Origin: Erysipelotrichaceae bacterium
GTDB lineage: Bacteria; Bacillota_I; Bacilli_A; Acholeplasmatales; Anaeroplasmataceae
NCBI GenBank assembly: GCA_015059145.1
Contig: SVAZ01000011.1
Coordinates: 1-55,825, forward strand
Direction of reading: 5' to 3'
DNA: 55,825 bases
Made by a program: the position numbers and the translations under genes. The notes below the pieces were generated by a model. That model was given only the letters and a program-made list of their open reading frames with translations. It was not told where the DNA came from and made no database searches. Within the stretch, counting starts at the first letter, position 1. Every line of letters begins with the position of its first letter. Below are positions 43,108 to 52,846 of this stretch, in pieces.

Positions 43108-44126
43108 TATTAACAAGTGATTATGATTATTATTTGCCTGAGGAATTAATTGCTCAAACTCCACTTTTAAATAGAAGTGAATCAAGATTAATGGTATTAA
43201 ATAAGGAAAATAGAACTGTTAATCATAAGCATTTTTCTGATATTATTGATTATCTAGATGAGAATGATGTTTTAGTATTAAATGATACTAAGGTTATTCC
43301 TGCTAGAATATATGGTCATAAGGAGGATACAAATGCACTTATTGAGCTATTACTTTTAAAGGATGAGGGTAATAATATATGGCAGACGCTTGCCAAACCA
43401 CAAAGAAGAGTAAAGATCGGAAGTTTTATTTCCTTCGGTGATGGAAGATTAAAGGCAAGATGTATTGAAAAGGAGGATATGGGAATCTGTAGATTTGAGC
43501 TAATATATGATGGTATATTAGTTGAGATTTTAGATTCACTAGGCGAAATGCCACTACCTCCATATATTCATGAAAAGCTAGAAAATAAGGATAGATATCA
43601 AACTGTCTATGCTAAAAATCCTGGTAGTGCTGCTGCACCTACTGCAGGGCTACATTTTACTCCTGAACTTTTAGAAAGAATAAAGGCTAAGGGGGTAGAG
43701 CTTATATATGTAACGCTTCATGTTGGCCTTGGAACCTTTAGACCTGTTGAGGCAGAGGATTTAACTAATCATGTAATGCATTCAGAATATTATGAAATAA
43801 GTGAGGATGCTGCAAATAGATTAAATGAAGCAAAGAGAAATGGAAAAAGAATTGTTTCTGTAGGAACTACATCAACTAGGACATTAGAGTCTGCATACGA
43901 TAATGGCTTTAAAGCAGAAACTAAGGAAACATCTATTTTTATTTATCCTGGTTATAAGTTTAAGGCAGTGGATGCTTTAATTACTAATTTCCATTTGCCG
44001 AAGTCCACGCTTATTATGCTAGTAAGTGCACTTGCGGGTAGAGAGTTTATTTTAGATGCTTATAATGAAGCAGTAGAGGAGAAATATCGTTTCTTCAGCT
44101 TTGGAGATGCGATGCTAATTGAGTAA
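43104..44126 (+). CDS. queA: S-adenosylmethionine:tRNA ribosyltransferase-isomerase
   Basis: Transfers the ribosyl part of SAM to preQ1 at the tRNA wobble position, giving epoxyqueuosine. The 340-residue QueA has [10 protein letters not shown]-like start ([14 protein letters not shown]), [24 protein letters not shown] and [11 protein letters not shown]-type [15 protein letters not shown]. It is coupled to ruvB, with tgt two genes on: the two committed queuosine steps are together. Confidence 0.96.
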   Translation: MILTSDYDYYLPEELIAQTPLLNRSESRLMVLNKENRTVNHKHFSDIIDYLDENDVLVLNDTKVIPARIYGHKEDTNALIELLLLKDEGNNIWQTLAKPQRRVKIGSFISFGDGRLKARCIEKEDMGICRFELIYDGILVEILDSLGEMPLPPYIHEKLENKDRYQTVYAKNPGSAAAPTAGLHFTPELLERIKAKGVELIYVTLHVGLGTFRPVEAEDLTNHVMHSEYYEISEDAANRLNEAKRNGKRIVSVGTTSTRTLESAYDNGFKAETKETSIFIYPGYKFKAVDALITNFHLPKSTLIMLVSALAGREFILDAYNEAVEEKYRFFSFGDAMLIE

Positions 44127-44143
44127 TTTAGGAGGAATATAAA

Positions 44144-45774
<1,631 letters not shown>

Positions 45775-45789
45775 CTAAAGGAGGGTACT

Positions 45790-46356
45790 ATGGATAAGGA
45801 GCATTGGAAGGCTGGTAATATGATTTACCCAGTTCCTGCAGTAATGGTAAGCTGCAAAAGAAAAAATGAAAAGCCTAATATCATTACAGTAGCATGGTGT
45901 GGTACCTGCTGTACAAATCCACCAATGGCCTATGTATCTATTAGACCTGAAAGATATTCCTACGAAATTATTAAGGATACGAAGGAGTTTGTTATTAATC
46001 TTACTACTAAGGATTTAGCTTTTGCTACAGATTTTTGTGGAGTTAAATCTGGTAAGGATATTAATAAATTTGAGGAAACAGGCTTAACTGTCCAGGAATC
46101 ACAGCATATTAAGGCTCCAGGAATTTTAGAAAGCCCTGTTAATATTGAATGTAAGGTAAGAGAAATTTTGCCACTTGGATCACATCATATGTTTTTAGCT
46201 GATGTGGTAGGAGTCACAATCAATAAGAAATACTTAGATGAAAATAATCGATTTGATTTGGCAAAATCAAACATTATTGCTTATTCTCATGGACAATATT
46301 TTACTATGGGTGAATTGCTAGGAAAATTTGGATATTCAGTACAAAAGAAAAAATAA
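45790..46356 (+). CDS. Flavin reductase / flavoredoxin family protein
   Basis: A 188-residue FMN-binding split-barrel protein. Family features are YPVPAVMVSCKRKNEKPNI, ITVAWCGTCCTNPPMAYVSI and RYSYEIIKDTKEFVINL near residues 55-72. Related proteins act as flavoredoxins or flavin:NAD(P)H reductases; which applies is unknown. AAGGAGGG precedes the ATG. It ends the ruvA-tgt cluster and faces the coat gene. Confidence 0.88.
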   Translation: MDKEHWKAGNMIYPVPAVMVSCKRKNEKPNIITVAWCGTCCTNPPMAYVSIRPERYSYEIIKDTKEFVINLTTKDLAFATDFCGVKSGKDINKFEETGLTVQESQHIKAPGILESPVNIECKVREILPLGSHHMFLADVVGVTINKKYLDENNRFDLAKSNIIAYSHGQYFTMGELLGKFGYSVQKKK

Positions 46357-46394
46357 AAAGGAGAATATTGGGTAATTCCAAATTCTCCTTTCTT
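46357..46394. terminator. Bidirectional terminator
   Basis: Long hairpin AAAGGAGAAT (46357-46366) / ATTCTCCTTT (46382-46391) extended by an inner TTGG/CCAA pair set. It lies between the convergent flavin reductase and coat genes. Confidence 0.85.
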
Positions 46395-46810
46395 TATTCT
46401 GTAGTTGATGTAGTACATACCTCAACACTAATTGGTTCAAAGCATTGAATAGTTCCGACGCAATCCAAATCTAGGATAACTGTATAATCAGTTCCAGTTA
46501 AGGCAGGATCTCCGCCAGTAGGCTCTAGAAGTCTTAAGGTTACATATCTATTACATCTAATTGATTCAATTCTAAAGAATGATGTAGTAGCACCTGTAAC
46601 ACCAATTAATGCTTCAAATGGAGTGCCACAGCAGCAAGTGAATCTTACTGGAATAGTGTTATTTGCGGAAGTGAATAGGGAAGCTTCACAGGCAATGCAT
46701 CTACCAGCTGAATCACAAATTACCTCCTTCTGAATTTTATCGATTTTCGTAACTGTTTCTCTAATAAAATTACAGCCTTGGCTTTCAGTATTATGAGTAT
46801 CGCAATTCAT
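46394..46810 (-). CDS. CotY/CotZ-like spore coat protein
   Basis: A 138-residue cysteine-rich protein. The order of motifs follows CotY/CotZ: an N-terminal GCNFIRETVTKIDKIQ helix, a CDSAGRCIACEASL cysteine cluster, NTIPVRFTCCCGTPFEAL, FFRIESIRCNRYVTLRLLEP and a C-terminal Cys-containing strand. Such proteins crosslink the insoluble coat crust. The start is taken at 46810 after GGGAGGTG; an in-frame ATG at 46825 lies upstream of that site. It is monocistronic, with a CATAnnnTA-type element upstream. Confidence 0.82.
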   Translation of the reverse strand: MNCDTHNTESQGCNFIRETVTKIDKIQKEVICDSAGRCIACEASLFTSANNTIPVRFTCCCGTPFEALIGVTGATTSFFRIESIRCNRYVTLRLLEPTGGDPALTGTDYTVILDLDCVGTIQCFEPISVEVCTTSTTE

Positions 46811-46827
46811 AATTTCACCTCCCATCT

Positions 46828-46836
46828 TATCTTATG
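46828..46836 (-). promoter_or_regulatory. Candidate mother-cell sigma -10 element
   Basis: Reverse-strand CATAAGATA fits the CATAnnnTA -10 of SigE/SigK promoters, 18 bases before the coat gene start. No clear -35 is recognised. Confidence 0.4.
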
Positions 46837-46888
46837 CAGCTATCATAAAAAATGAATAGTCAAAAGTTGATGTTTGTTAAGATAAACC

Positions 46889-46917
46889 TTGATAAAATTT
46901 GTAAAAATTCTTATAAT
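46889..46917 (+). promoter_or_regulatory. Promoter of the EIIB-like/HPr operon
   Basis: -35 TTGATA (46889-46894), 17-base spacer and perfect TATAAT (46912-46917). Confidence 0.75.
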
Positions 46918-46943
46918 ATATAATAGGGAAAGAGGTGTCGATT

Positions 46944-47306
46944 ATGCTATTAGAAATTAAGCCTTATATATTGATTTCGATAATTTGTGCTAGTATATTA
47001 GCTATTTTTATAATTTCTTTTATCGTTATAAAATGCTTAAAGGGTAAAAACAATAAATCTAAGCTTAAGGTTGATGATGAGTTCATTGATAATCTTATTT
47101 CACTTTATGGTGGAAAGGATAATATCAAGGAAATTAATGTTGATAATGCAAGATTAAAGGTGACAGTATTAGATTTAGATTCTGCAAATCTAAATGGACT
47201 TAAGGAAAACTCAGAGGCAGGAGTTTTTGTTACAGGTAATACAATTAAGACGTTATTCAAGTTTGACTCTAAATTAGTTAAGAGCTCAATTGAAAATAAA
47301 TTATAA
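46944..47306 (+). CDS. Membrane-anchored PTS EIIB-like protein without phosphocysteine
   Basis: A 120-residue protein with one N-terminal membrane helix (about 8-31) and a cytoplasmic domain like the glucose-type EIIB. YGGKDNIKEINVDNARLKVTV (55-75) aligns with the EIIB active-site block, GGxxNI...CxTRLRVTV. The phosphorylated Cys position holds Asp67 and the following Thr is Ala69. The last part (SEAGVFVTGNTIKTLF) matches the conserved GV...G..VQ strand. It cannot carry phosphate on Cys, so a regulatory or docking role is likely. ATG 46944 is preferred to GTG 46935, which abuts the ribosome site. HPr follows after 13 bases. Confidence 0.78.
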   Translation: MLLEIKPYILISIICASILAIFIISFIVIKCLKGKNNKSKLKVDDEFIDNLISLYGGKDNIKEINVDNARLKVTVLDLDSANLNGLKENSEAGVFVTGNTIKTLFKFDSKLVKSSIENKL

Positions 47307-47319
47307 GGAGTATTGAGTT

Positions 47320-47592
47320 ATGGTTAAAAAGCTTTTTAAAATTACAAGTGAATCTGGTGTACATGCTAGACCAGCAACTAATTTAGTAAATACAGCTATG
47401 GATTTTGACTGTGAAATTAGACTTACAGCCTTAAGAAGAACAGTAGACTTCAAGTCTATTATGGGTGTAATGTCTTTAGGTATTTATAGTGGTACTACAA
47501 TAGAAATTACATGTGAGGGATCTGATGAAGAAAGTGCCATGAGTGCTATTGAAAATACTATTATAAATCTTAAATTAGGAAAAGAAGTTTAA
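47320..47592 (+). CDS. ptsH: HPr-family phosphocarrier
   Basis: A 90-residue HPr. GVHARPATNLV contains His15, phosphorylated by enzyme I. DFKSIMGVMSLGI contains Ser46, the regulatory site of HPr kinase in Firmicutes, so both catalytic and regulatory residues are present. No ptsI follows, which is unusual for a housekeeping ptsH; another HPr may exist elsewhere. It shares a transcript with the EIIB-like membrane protein and ends at a strong hairpin. Confidence 0.9.
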   Translation: MVKKLFKITSESGVHARPATNLVNTAMDFDCEIRLTALRRTVDFKSIMGVMSLGIYSGTTIEITCEGSDEESAMSAIENTIINLKLGKEV

Positions 47593-47597
47593 AATAT

Positions 47598-47632
47598 AAA
47601 GATAAATTATTGAACGATAATTTATCTTTTGT
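47598..47632 (+). terminator. Intrinsic terminator after HPr
   Basis: Thirteen-base AT-rich stem AAAGATAAATTAT (47598-47610) / ATAATTTATCTTT (47617-47629), loop TGAACG. Confidence 0.75.
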
Positions 47633-47650
47633 TATTTATGAGGTTTTAAT

Positions 47651-48997
47651 ATGGATAATCTAGATTTAAAAATAAATGAATATAAGGAAGATGCAATTAA
47701 TCTTTTAAAGAAATTAATTAGCTATAAAACAGTCTTAGAAAAATATGATCAAAATAGTAATGCACCATTTGGTATTGAAAATAAGGAAGCATTAGAGTTT
47801 CTTTTAGAGCAAGCAAAAAGGGATGGTTTTTTAACAAAGAATGTTGACAATTTTGCAGGACATATTGAATTTGGCTCTGGAGAGGAAATACTTGGGGTTT
47901 TAGCCCATCTAGATGTTGTTCCGGTAAATGAGGTTGAATGGGATTCAAATCCATTTGAGCTATCTATTAGAGATGATAAAATGTATGCTAGAGGGTCTAT
48001 CGATGATAAGGGCCCATTAGTATCAGCATATATTGCTATGAAGATTTTAAAGGATTCTGGATTTAAGCCTAATAAGAGAATAAGGCTGATTGTTGGATGT
48101 GATGAGGAATCGGGAAGTAGATGCCTTAATCATTATTTCAAAACTGAAAGGAAGCCTGAGCTAGGCTTTTCACCAGATGCAGAGTTTCCACTAATTTATG
48201 GTGAAAAGGGAATGCTGTCATACGATATTATTGGTAATGAAAATGTCATTACAAAATTTGTATGTGGTGAAAGATATAATATTGTACCATCAAAGGCTAT
48301 GTGTAAGCTTTCTATTAATTTAGAGGAGGAGTTTAGCTTTTTCCTAAAAAGAAATAATTATAGTGGTGAATTTAAGGATGGCTATTATATTACTTATGGA
48401 GTTGCAGCACATGCTATGTGTCCACAAAATGGAATTAATGCTGCGTATATAATGTTTGAGTTTTTAAGCGAATATACGGACTCTTTACTAGCTAAGTTTG
48501 TTAAGGAATATTTTCTAGACGATGTTTATGGTAAGAAGCTTGGCTATGATTATTATGATGAGGATATGAAGGAGCTAACTAGTAATTTAGCTATAGTTGT
48601 TGTTGATAATTCTAAGTTTAGAATTGGAGTTAATTGTAGAGTTCCTGTTGATAAGCAATTTGATGTAATTACAAAAAAGGTTACAAGTGCTTGTGAAAAA
48701 TATAATTATCTATTTATAAATCTAGGCCATTCACCTAGGCACTTTGTTTATCCTAATAGCCAATTAGTTAAAACATTAATGGAAAGCTATCAGGAGGTAA
48801 CAGGAGATTATGAATCTAAGCCAGTTACTATTGGTGGTGGGACATACGCAAGAGAAATTGGAAATGCTGTAGCGTTTGGTCCTGTATTTGTAGGAAGAGA
48901 GGATGTTTGTCATATAGCCAATGAGTATATGTATGTTGAGGATTTCTTTAATTCGATGAAAATATATATGCGAGCTATGTACAAGCTATGTAAATAA
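47651..48997 (+). CDS. pepV: PepV-type dipeptidase (M20)
   Basis: A 448-residue zinc aminoacyl dipeptidase of the Sapep/PepV group. Metal and catalytic elements: GVLAHLDVVPV near 80-90 (His and Asp), RGSIDDKGP near 117 (bridging Asp), GCDEESGS near 149 (general base Glu), FSPDAEFPLIYGEKG and HIANEYM near 417. It lacks a signal peptide and acts on dipeptides in the cytosol. Its stop overlaps the trmB start by one base. Confidence 0.94.
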   Translation: MDNLDLKINEYKEDAINLLKKLISYKTVLEKYDQNSNAPFGIENKEALEFLLEQAKRDGFLTKNVDNFAGHIEFGSGEEILGVLAHLDVVPVNEVEWDSNPFELSIRDDKMYARGSIDDKGPLVSAYIAMKILKDSGFKPNKRIRLIVGCDEESGSRCLNHYFKTERKPELGFSPDAEFPLIYGEKGMLSYDIIGNENVITKFVCGERYNIVPSKAMCKLSINLEEEFSFFLKRNNYSGEFKDGYYITYGVAAHAMCPQNGINAAYIMFEFLSEYTDSLLAKFVKEYFLDDVYGKKLGYDYYDEDMKELTSNLAIVVVDNSKFRIGVNCRVPVDKQFDVITKKVTSACEKYNYLFINLGHSPRHFVYPNSQLVKTLMESYQEVTGDYESKPVTIGGGTYAREIGNAVAFGPVFVGREDVCHIANEYMYVEDFFNSMKIYMRAMYKLCK

Positions 48998-49638
48998 TGA
49001 GATTAAGAAAAATTAAAAATGCATTAGAAAAGCTTCAATCAGATAAGAAGCATTTTATAGATAACCCAACTGAAAATAAGGGAAATTGGAAAAATATATT
49101 TGGCAATGATAATCCAATTCATATAGAAATTGGATGTGGTAAGGGTCAATTTATTATTGAGCTTGCAAGAAGAAATCCAAATATAAATTATATTGCAATT
49201 GAAAAATTTGACTCTGTATTATTAAGAGTATCTGAAAAGCTATTAGAGGAAGATTTGAATAATATTAAAATTTCTATTATTGATGCAATAAAAATATCAG
49301 AATATTTTGATAAAGGTGAGGTTGATAGAATTTATCTTAATTTTTCTGACCCATGGCCTAAGACAGCTCATGCTAAGAGAAGATTAACGTCTTCACAATT
49401 TTTAAATCAATATAAGGAGATTTTATCTGATGCTGGTGAATTACACCAAAAGACTGATAATAGAGGATTATTTGAATTTTCATTAGAGTCATTTAATGAA
49501 AATGGCTGGAGAATTAATCATGTTTCCTTAGATTTACATAAGGATTTAGAAAAGTATCCATTTAACATTACAACAGAATTTGAGGACAAATGGTCTAAGC
49601 TTGGACCTATCTATCGATTAGAAGCATTAAAGAAGTAG
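48997..49638 (+). CDS. trmB: tRNA (guanine-N7)-methyltransferase
   Basis: Methylates G46 in the variable loop of tRNAs. The 213-residue protein has IHIEIGCGKGQFIIELA (SAM motif I, about 43), NYIAIEKFDSVLLR and the family motif NFSDPWPKTAHAKRRL near 115, followed by the conserved Thr and Glu region at the C terminus (TEFEDKW). It is coupled to pepV. Confidence 0.96.
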   Translation: MRLRKIKNALEKLQSDKKHFIDNPTENKGNWKNIFGNDNPIHIEIGCGKGQFIIELARRNPNINYIAIEKFDSVLLRVSEKLLEEDLNNIKISIIDAIKISEYFDKGEVDRIYLNFSDPWPKTAHAKRRLTSSQFLNQYKEILSDAGELHQKTDNRGLFEFSLESFNENGWRINHVSLDLHKDLEKYPFNITTEFEDKWSKLGPIYRLEALKK

Positions 49639-49646
49639 GTGGTGCT

Positions 49647-50366
49647 ATGGCTAGATTTGCACTAATAGGTGGTAAATCTAATAGAGAGGTTGTCTCTAAT
49701 AAAATTGAAAAGCATTTAGTGGGGCTAGTCCCTAAGGATAAGCCTACTATTCTATATTGTCCATATGCAAGCTTAAATGATATTGATAAAAGCATTAATA
49801 AATTTTATAGACTTGTTAAGGATATTGATTGTAATATTATTAATATGACATTTGATAATGTCGATGAATTTGAGCTATTACTTAAAAAGGCTGATATTTT
49901 ATATATAGGCGGCGGACATTGTGATGAGCTTGTTAAATTCTTTAATGAGCATAAGCTTACTGAGGTATTGGCTAAGCATATATCTAGCGATATTATATTT
50001 GCTGGATCGTCTGCAGGAGCTATGCTATATACTGTTGCATCTATGGGAGATAGGCATGTTTATTTAGATAACTTTCATTACCATAATTATAAAATGGTAA
50101 ATTGCTTAGGGTTTTTAAATATTACAATTTGTCCACATTATCAAAATGATGATTTAGTTATATATAATGATGAGCTAAGGAAATATCCTTACGACGCCTT
50201 TGGGGTAGAGGAGGATACAATGGTGGTTATAGAGGATAATAAATACTATGTTGTTAAGGAGGATAGCAATAGAAGTGTTTATTATTTTGATAAGGATAAG
50301 GAATATTTAATGATTCCTTTATATGAGGGAGTATGTTATGAAAAGGATAGCAGTTTTAGGTCCTGA
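49647..50366 (+). CDS. Peptidase family S51 protein
   Basis: A 239-residue protein of the dipeptidase E/cyanophycinase-like S51 family. The nucleophile elbow AGSSAGAML (Ser near 122) and the preceding YIGGGH are typical, and DAFGVEEDTMVVIED matches the C-terminal conserved strand. Substrate is uncertain: aspartyl dipeptides are common for the family. The gene follows trmB after eight bases. Its last 29 bases overlap pheA. Confidence 0.87.
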   Translation: MARFALIGGKSNREVVSNKIEKHLVGLVPKDKPTILYCPYASLNDIDKSINKFYRLVKDIDCNIINMTFDNVDEFELLLKKADILYIGGGHCDELVKFFNEHKLTEVLAKHISSDIIFAGSSAGAMLYTVASMGDRHVYLDNFHYHNYKMVNCLGFLNITICPHYQNDDLVIYNDELRKYPYDAFGVEEDTMVVIEDNKYYVVKEDSNRSVYYFDKDKEYLMIPLYEGVCYEKDSSFRS

Positions 50367-51162
50367 GGGTACATATAGTGATATTGCCTGTAAGGAATAT
50401 TTAAAGTCTATAGATGAAAAATATGAAATTGTATATTATCCATCAATTTTAAAGGTTGCTAAGGCAATTGATGATAATACAATTGCAATATTACCTTTTG
50501 AAAATACCTTAGATGGCTTTGTTGTTGAAAGCATGGACTACATTATATTAAATGATTATTATGTAACTTCTCAGCTAAAGCTTAATATTGATTTTGCCTT
50601 TGTAACAAATGCCAAATCGATAGAAAATGTAAAAGGATGCTATGTGCAATTTAAAGCCTATGGTCAATGCTTAGACTTTATTTCTAAATATAATTTTGAA
50701 ATAATAACAACTCAAAGCAATATAGAAAGCTTATATAAGCTTAAGGAGTCTGATGATACGTTTGGTGCTATTATACCGATGCATGCTTTAGATGAAGGCT
50801 TTAATACAGTGCTAACACATATTGCTGATAGTAAGCATAATGAAACTAGATTCTTTATAGTACAAAATAAAAAGGAAGAAGCATATAATCAAAATGACCT
50901 TGAGTCTTCAATCTGTATTGAAACTCATGTTGATCGTCCAGGTATTTTATTTGATATATTAAAGAAATTTCATGAGCTAGATTTAAATTTAAATTCTATT
51001 ATGTCTAGACCAATGAAAACTGAGATGGGTAAGTATCGTTTCTATATTGAAATATCTTTAAATAATGATAATTTATATAAGCTAGATGATTTAGTTAATA
51101 AATTCTCTAGTCATAGTGAATTCGTAATTAAGGTTTTAGGAATATATAATAGATGTAGGTGA
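50338..51162 (+). CDS. pheA: Prephenate dehydratase
   Basis: Converts prephenate to phenylpyruvate for phenylalanine synthesis. The 274-residue protein has a PDT catalytic domain (1 to about 180; VLGPEGTYSDIACKEYL, ILPFENTLDG) and a C-terminal ACT domain (about 190-270; THVDRPGILFDIL, LNSIMSRPMKTEMGKYRFYI) for Phe feedback. The conserved catalytic Thr-Arg-Phe motif appears as NETRFFIV. The start is ATG 50338 after GAGGGAG, inside the S51 gene. Confidence 0.94.
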   Translation: MKRIAVLGPEGTYSDIACKEYLKSIDEKYEIVYYPSILKVAKAIDDNTIAILPFENTLDGFVVESMDYIILNDYYVTSQLKLNIDFAFVTNAKSIENVKGCYVQFKAYGQCLDFISKYNFEIITTQSNIESLYKLKESDDTFGAIIPMHALDEGFNTVLTHIADSKHNETRFFIVQNKKEEAYNQNDLESSICIETHVDRPGILFDILKKFHELDLNLNSIMSRPMKTEMGKYRFYIEISLNNDNLYKLDDLVNKFSSHSEFVIKVLGIYNRCR

Positions 51163-51167
51163 TTTTT

Positions 51168-52466
51168 ATGAGAGCTGTTGACATTATTATGAAAAAAAGA
51201 AACGGCGAGGAGCTTAATGAATCTGAAATTAATTTTTTAATTGATGGTTTTACTAAGGGTAGTATTGAAAATTATCAAATGTCAGCATTTACTATGGCAG
51301 TATACTTTAAGGGTATGACTGATTTAGAGTCAACATATCTTACTAAGGCTATGCTAAATAGTGGTGATGTTTTGGACCTATCTAGGATAGATGGCATTAA
51401 GGTGGATAAGCACTCAACCGGTGGTGTCGGTGATAAGACATCACTTGTGATTGCTCCACTAGTTGCATCACTAGGGATTAAATTTGCTAAAATGAGTGGT
51501 AGAGGGTTAGGCCATACTGGTGGGACATTAGACAAGCTTGAATCTATTCCTGGATATAATATAAATTTATCAGAGGAAAAATTTATTGACCAGGTTAATA
51601 GTATTGGTATTGCGCTTGTTGGTCAAACTGCATTATTAGCTCCTGCAGATAAAAAGCTATATGCCCTAAGAGATGTTACTGCAACAGTGGATTCTATTCC
51701 TTTAATTGCATCATCTATTATGAGCAAGAAGCTTGCGAGTGGTGCAGATGCTATATGCTTAGATGTAAAGGTTGGTAGTGGTGCATTTATGAAAAATGTA
51801 GAGGATGCTACTAGGCTTGCAAATCTAATGGTTGAAATTGGTAAAAATTGCGGTAAAAAAATGACTGCTATTTTGACAAATATGGATGAGCCCCTTGGCT
51901 TTGCGGTAGGAAATTCACTTGAGGTTGTTGAGGCTATTAATACATTAAATGGTAATGGACCTAAGGATTTTATGGAGCTTTGTCTTGAGCTTTCTGCCTA
52001 TTTAGTATTAGATGCTGGAGTATGTGAAACTATAGAAGAGGCTAAGGCCTTATGTATTAAGCAAATTGAAAATAAGGAGGCATTAGCTTCATTAGCAAAG
52101 CTTGTCGAGGCACAAGGTGGAGATGCATCATTCGTTTATGATGTAAGTAAATTTGCTAAGGCTAAATATACTATAGATGTTAAGGCCTTAAAGGATGGCT
52201 ATGTAGGCTTTATTAATGCTTTAGAAATAGGTAATGCAGCAATGCTATTAGGAGCAGGTCGCGCAAGGCTTACTGATAATATTGATCATAGCGTTGGTAT
52301 TGTTTTAAACAAAAAGGTTGGATCCCTAGTTAAGAAGGGTGATGTTATTGCAACTATTCATTCTAATAAGGAGGATAACTCTAAGGAAATCGATATGCTG
52401 TCTAATGCATATTGTATTCAAAATGATAAGGTTGAATCTAAGCTAATATTAAAAGTTGTAAAATAA
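51168..52466 (+). CDS. pdp: Pyrimidine-nucleoside phosphorylase
   Basis: Splits thymidine, uridine or deoxyuridine with phosphate. The 432-residue family enzyme shows DKHSTGGVGDKTSLVIAPLV near 79-98 (phosphate-binding), SGRGLGHTGGTLDKLE, the substrate segment SKKLASGAD near 183-192, and the C-terminal PYNP domain. The start is ATG 51168, six bases after the pheA stop, with GTAGGTGA as ribosome site. An in-frame GTG 51159 is less well placed. Confidence 0.95.
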   Translation: MRAVDIIMKKRNGEELNESEINFLIDGFTKGSIENYQMSAFTMAVYFKGMTDLESTYLTKAMLNSGDVLDLSRIDGIKVDKHSTGGVGDKTSLVIAPLVASLGIKFAKMSGRGLGHTGGTLDKLESIPGYNINLSEEKFIDQVNSIGIALVGQTALLAPADKKLYALRDVTATVDSIPLIASSIMSKKLASGADAICLDVKVGSGAFMKNVEDATRLANLMVEIGKNCGKKMTAILTNMDEPLGFAVGNSLEVVEAINTLNGNGPKDFMELCLELSAYLVLDAGVCETIEEAKALCIKQIENKEALASLAKLVEAQGGDASFVYDVSKFAKAKYTIDVKALKDGYVGFINALEIGNAAMLLGAGRARLTDNIDHSVGIVLNKKVGSLVKKGDVIATIHSNKEDNSKEIDMLSNAYCIQNDKVESKLILKVVK

Positions 52467-52469
52467 TAC

Positions 52470-52498
52470 TTGTAATCCTTAAAAAATTTATGTATAAT
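52470..52498 (+). promoter_or_regulatory. Promoter of secG
   Basis: -35 TTGTAA (52470-52475), 17-base spacer, -10 TATAAT (52493-52498). It lies inside the apparent N-terminal extension of the secG frame, which supports the internal start. Confidence 0.75.
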
Positions 52499-52534
52499 AT
52501 CATAGTAAGATTTTGTTTGTTAGGAGGTTTTCAC

Positions 52535-52771
52535 ATGAAGGAATTTATTGTTGATATATTTGTATTCATTGTAGCAATTTTATTAATCGTGATTGTTATG
52601 CTTCAATCTTCTAAGGATGATATAAATGACGCCTTCAACGGTAGCAAGTCTGACCTATTCAAAAACCAAAAGACTCGTGGTGTTGAGTTGTTTATGCAAA
52701 GAGGAACTGCAGTTATGGCTATTGTATTTATTGCTTTAGTTATTACTTCAGTAGCATTACATACAAGATAA
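52535..52771 (+). CDS. secG: Preprotein translocase subunit SecG
   Basis: A small subunit of the SecYEG channel. 78 residues with two membrane helices (about 4-22 and 55-75) joined by the conserved cytoplasmic loop VIVMLQSSKDD...FNGSKSDLF. The ATG at 52535 follows TTAGGAGGT; the open frame reaches back to 52490 but crosses the promoter. secG-rnr-smpB-ssrA is a conserved Firmicute order. Confidence 0.93.
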   Translation: MKEFIVDIFVFIVAILLIVIVMLQSSKDDINDAFNGSKSDLFKNQKTRGVELFMQRGTAVMAIVFIALVITSVALHTR

Positions 52772-52780
52772 TGAGGAATT

Positions 52781-52813
52781 AATGAGATTTGTTATAAAAT
52801 CTCATTTTTTTTT
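52781..52813 (+). terminator. Intrinsic terminator after secG
   Basis: Ten-base stem AATGAGATTT (52781-52790) / AAATCTCATT (52797-52806) with T9 tract. Some read-through into rnr is likely, since no separate promoter is evident there. Confidence 0.85.
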
Positions 52814-52846
52814 ATGAAATAGACTAATAATAAAGGTGGTGATGAT

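Noticed and set aside
52490-52534. Longer SecG start
   Set aside because: It would begin inside the -10 of the secG promoter; the internal ATG has a strong ribosome site.
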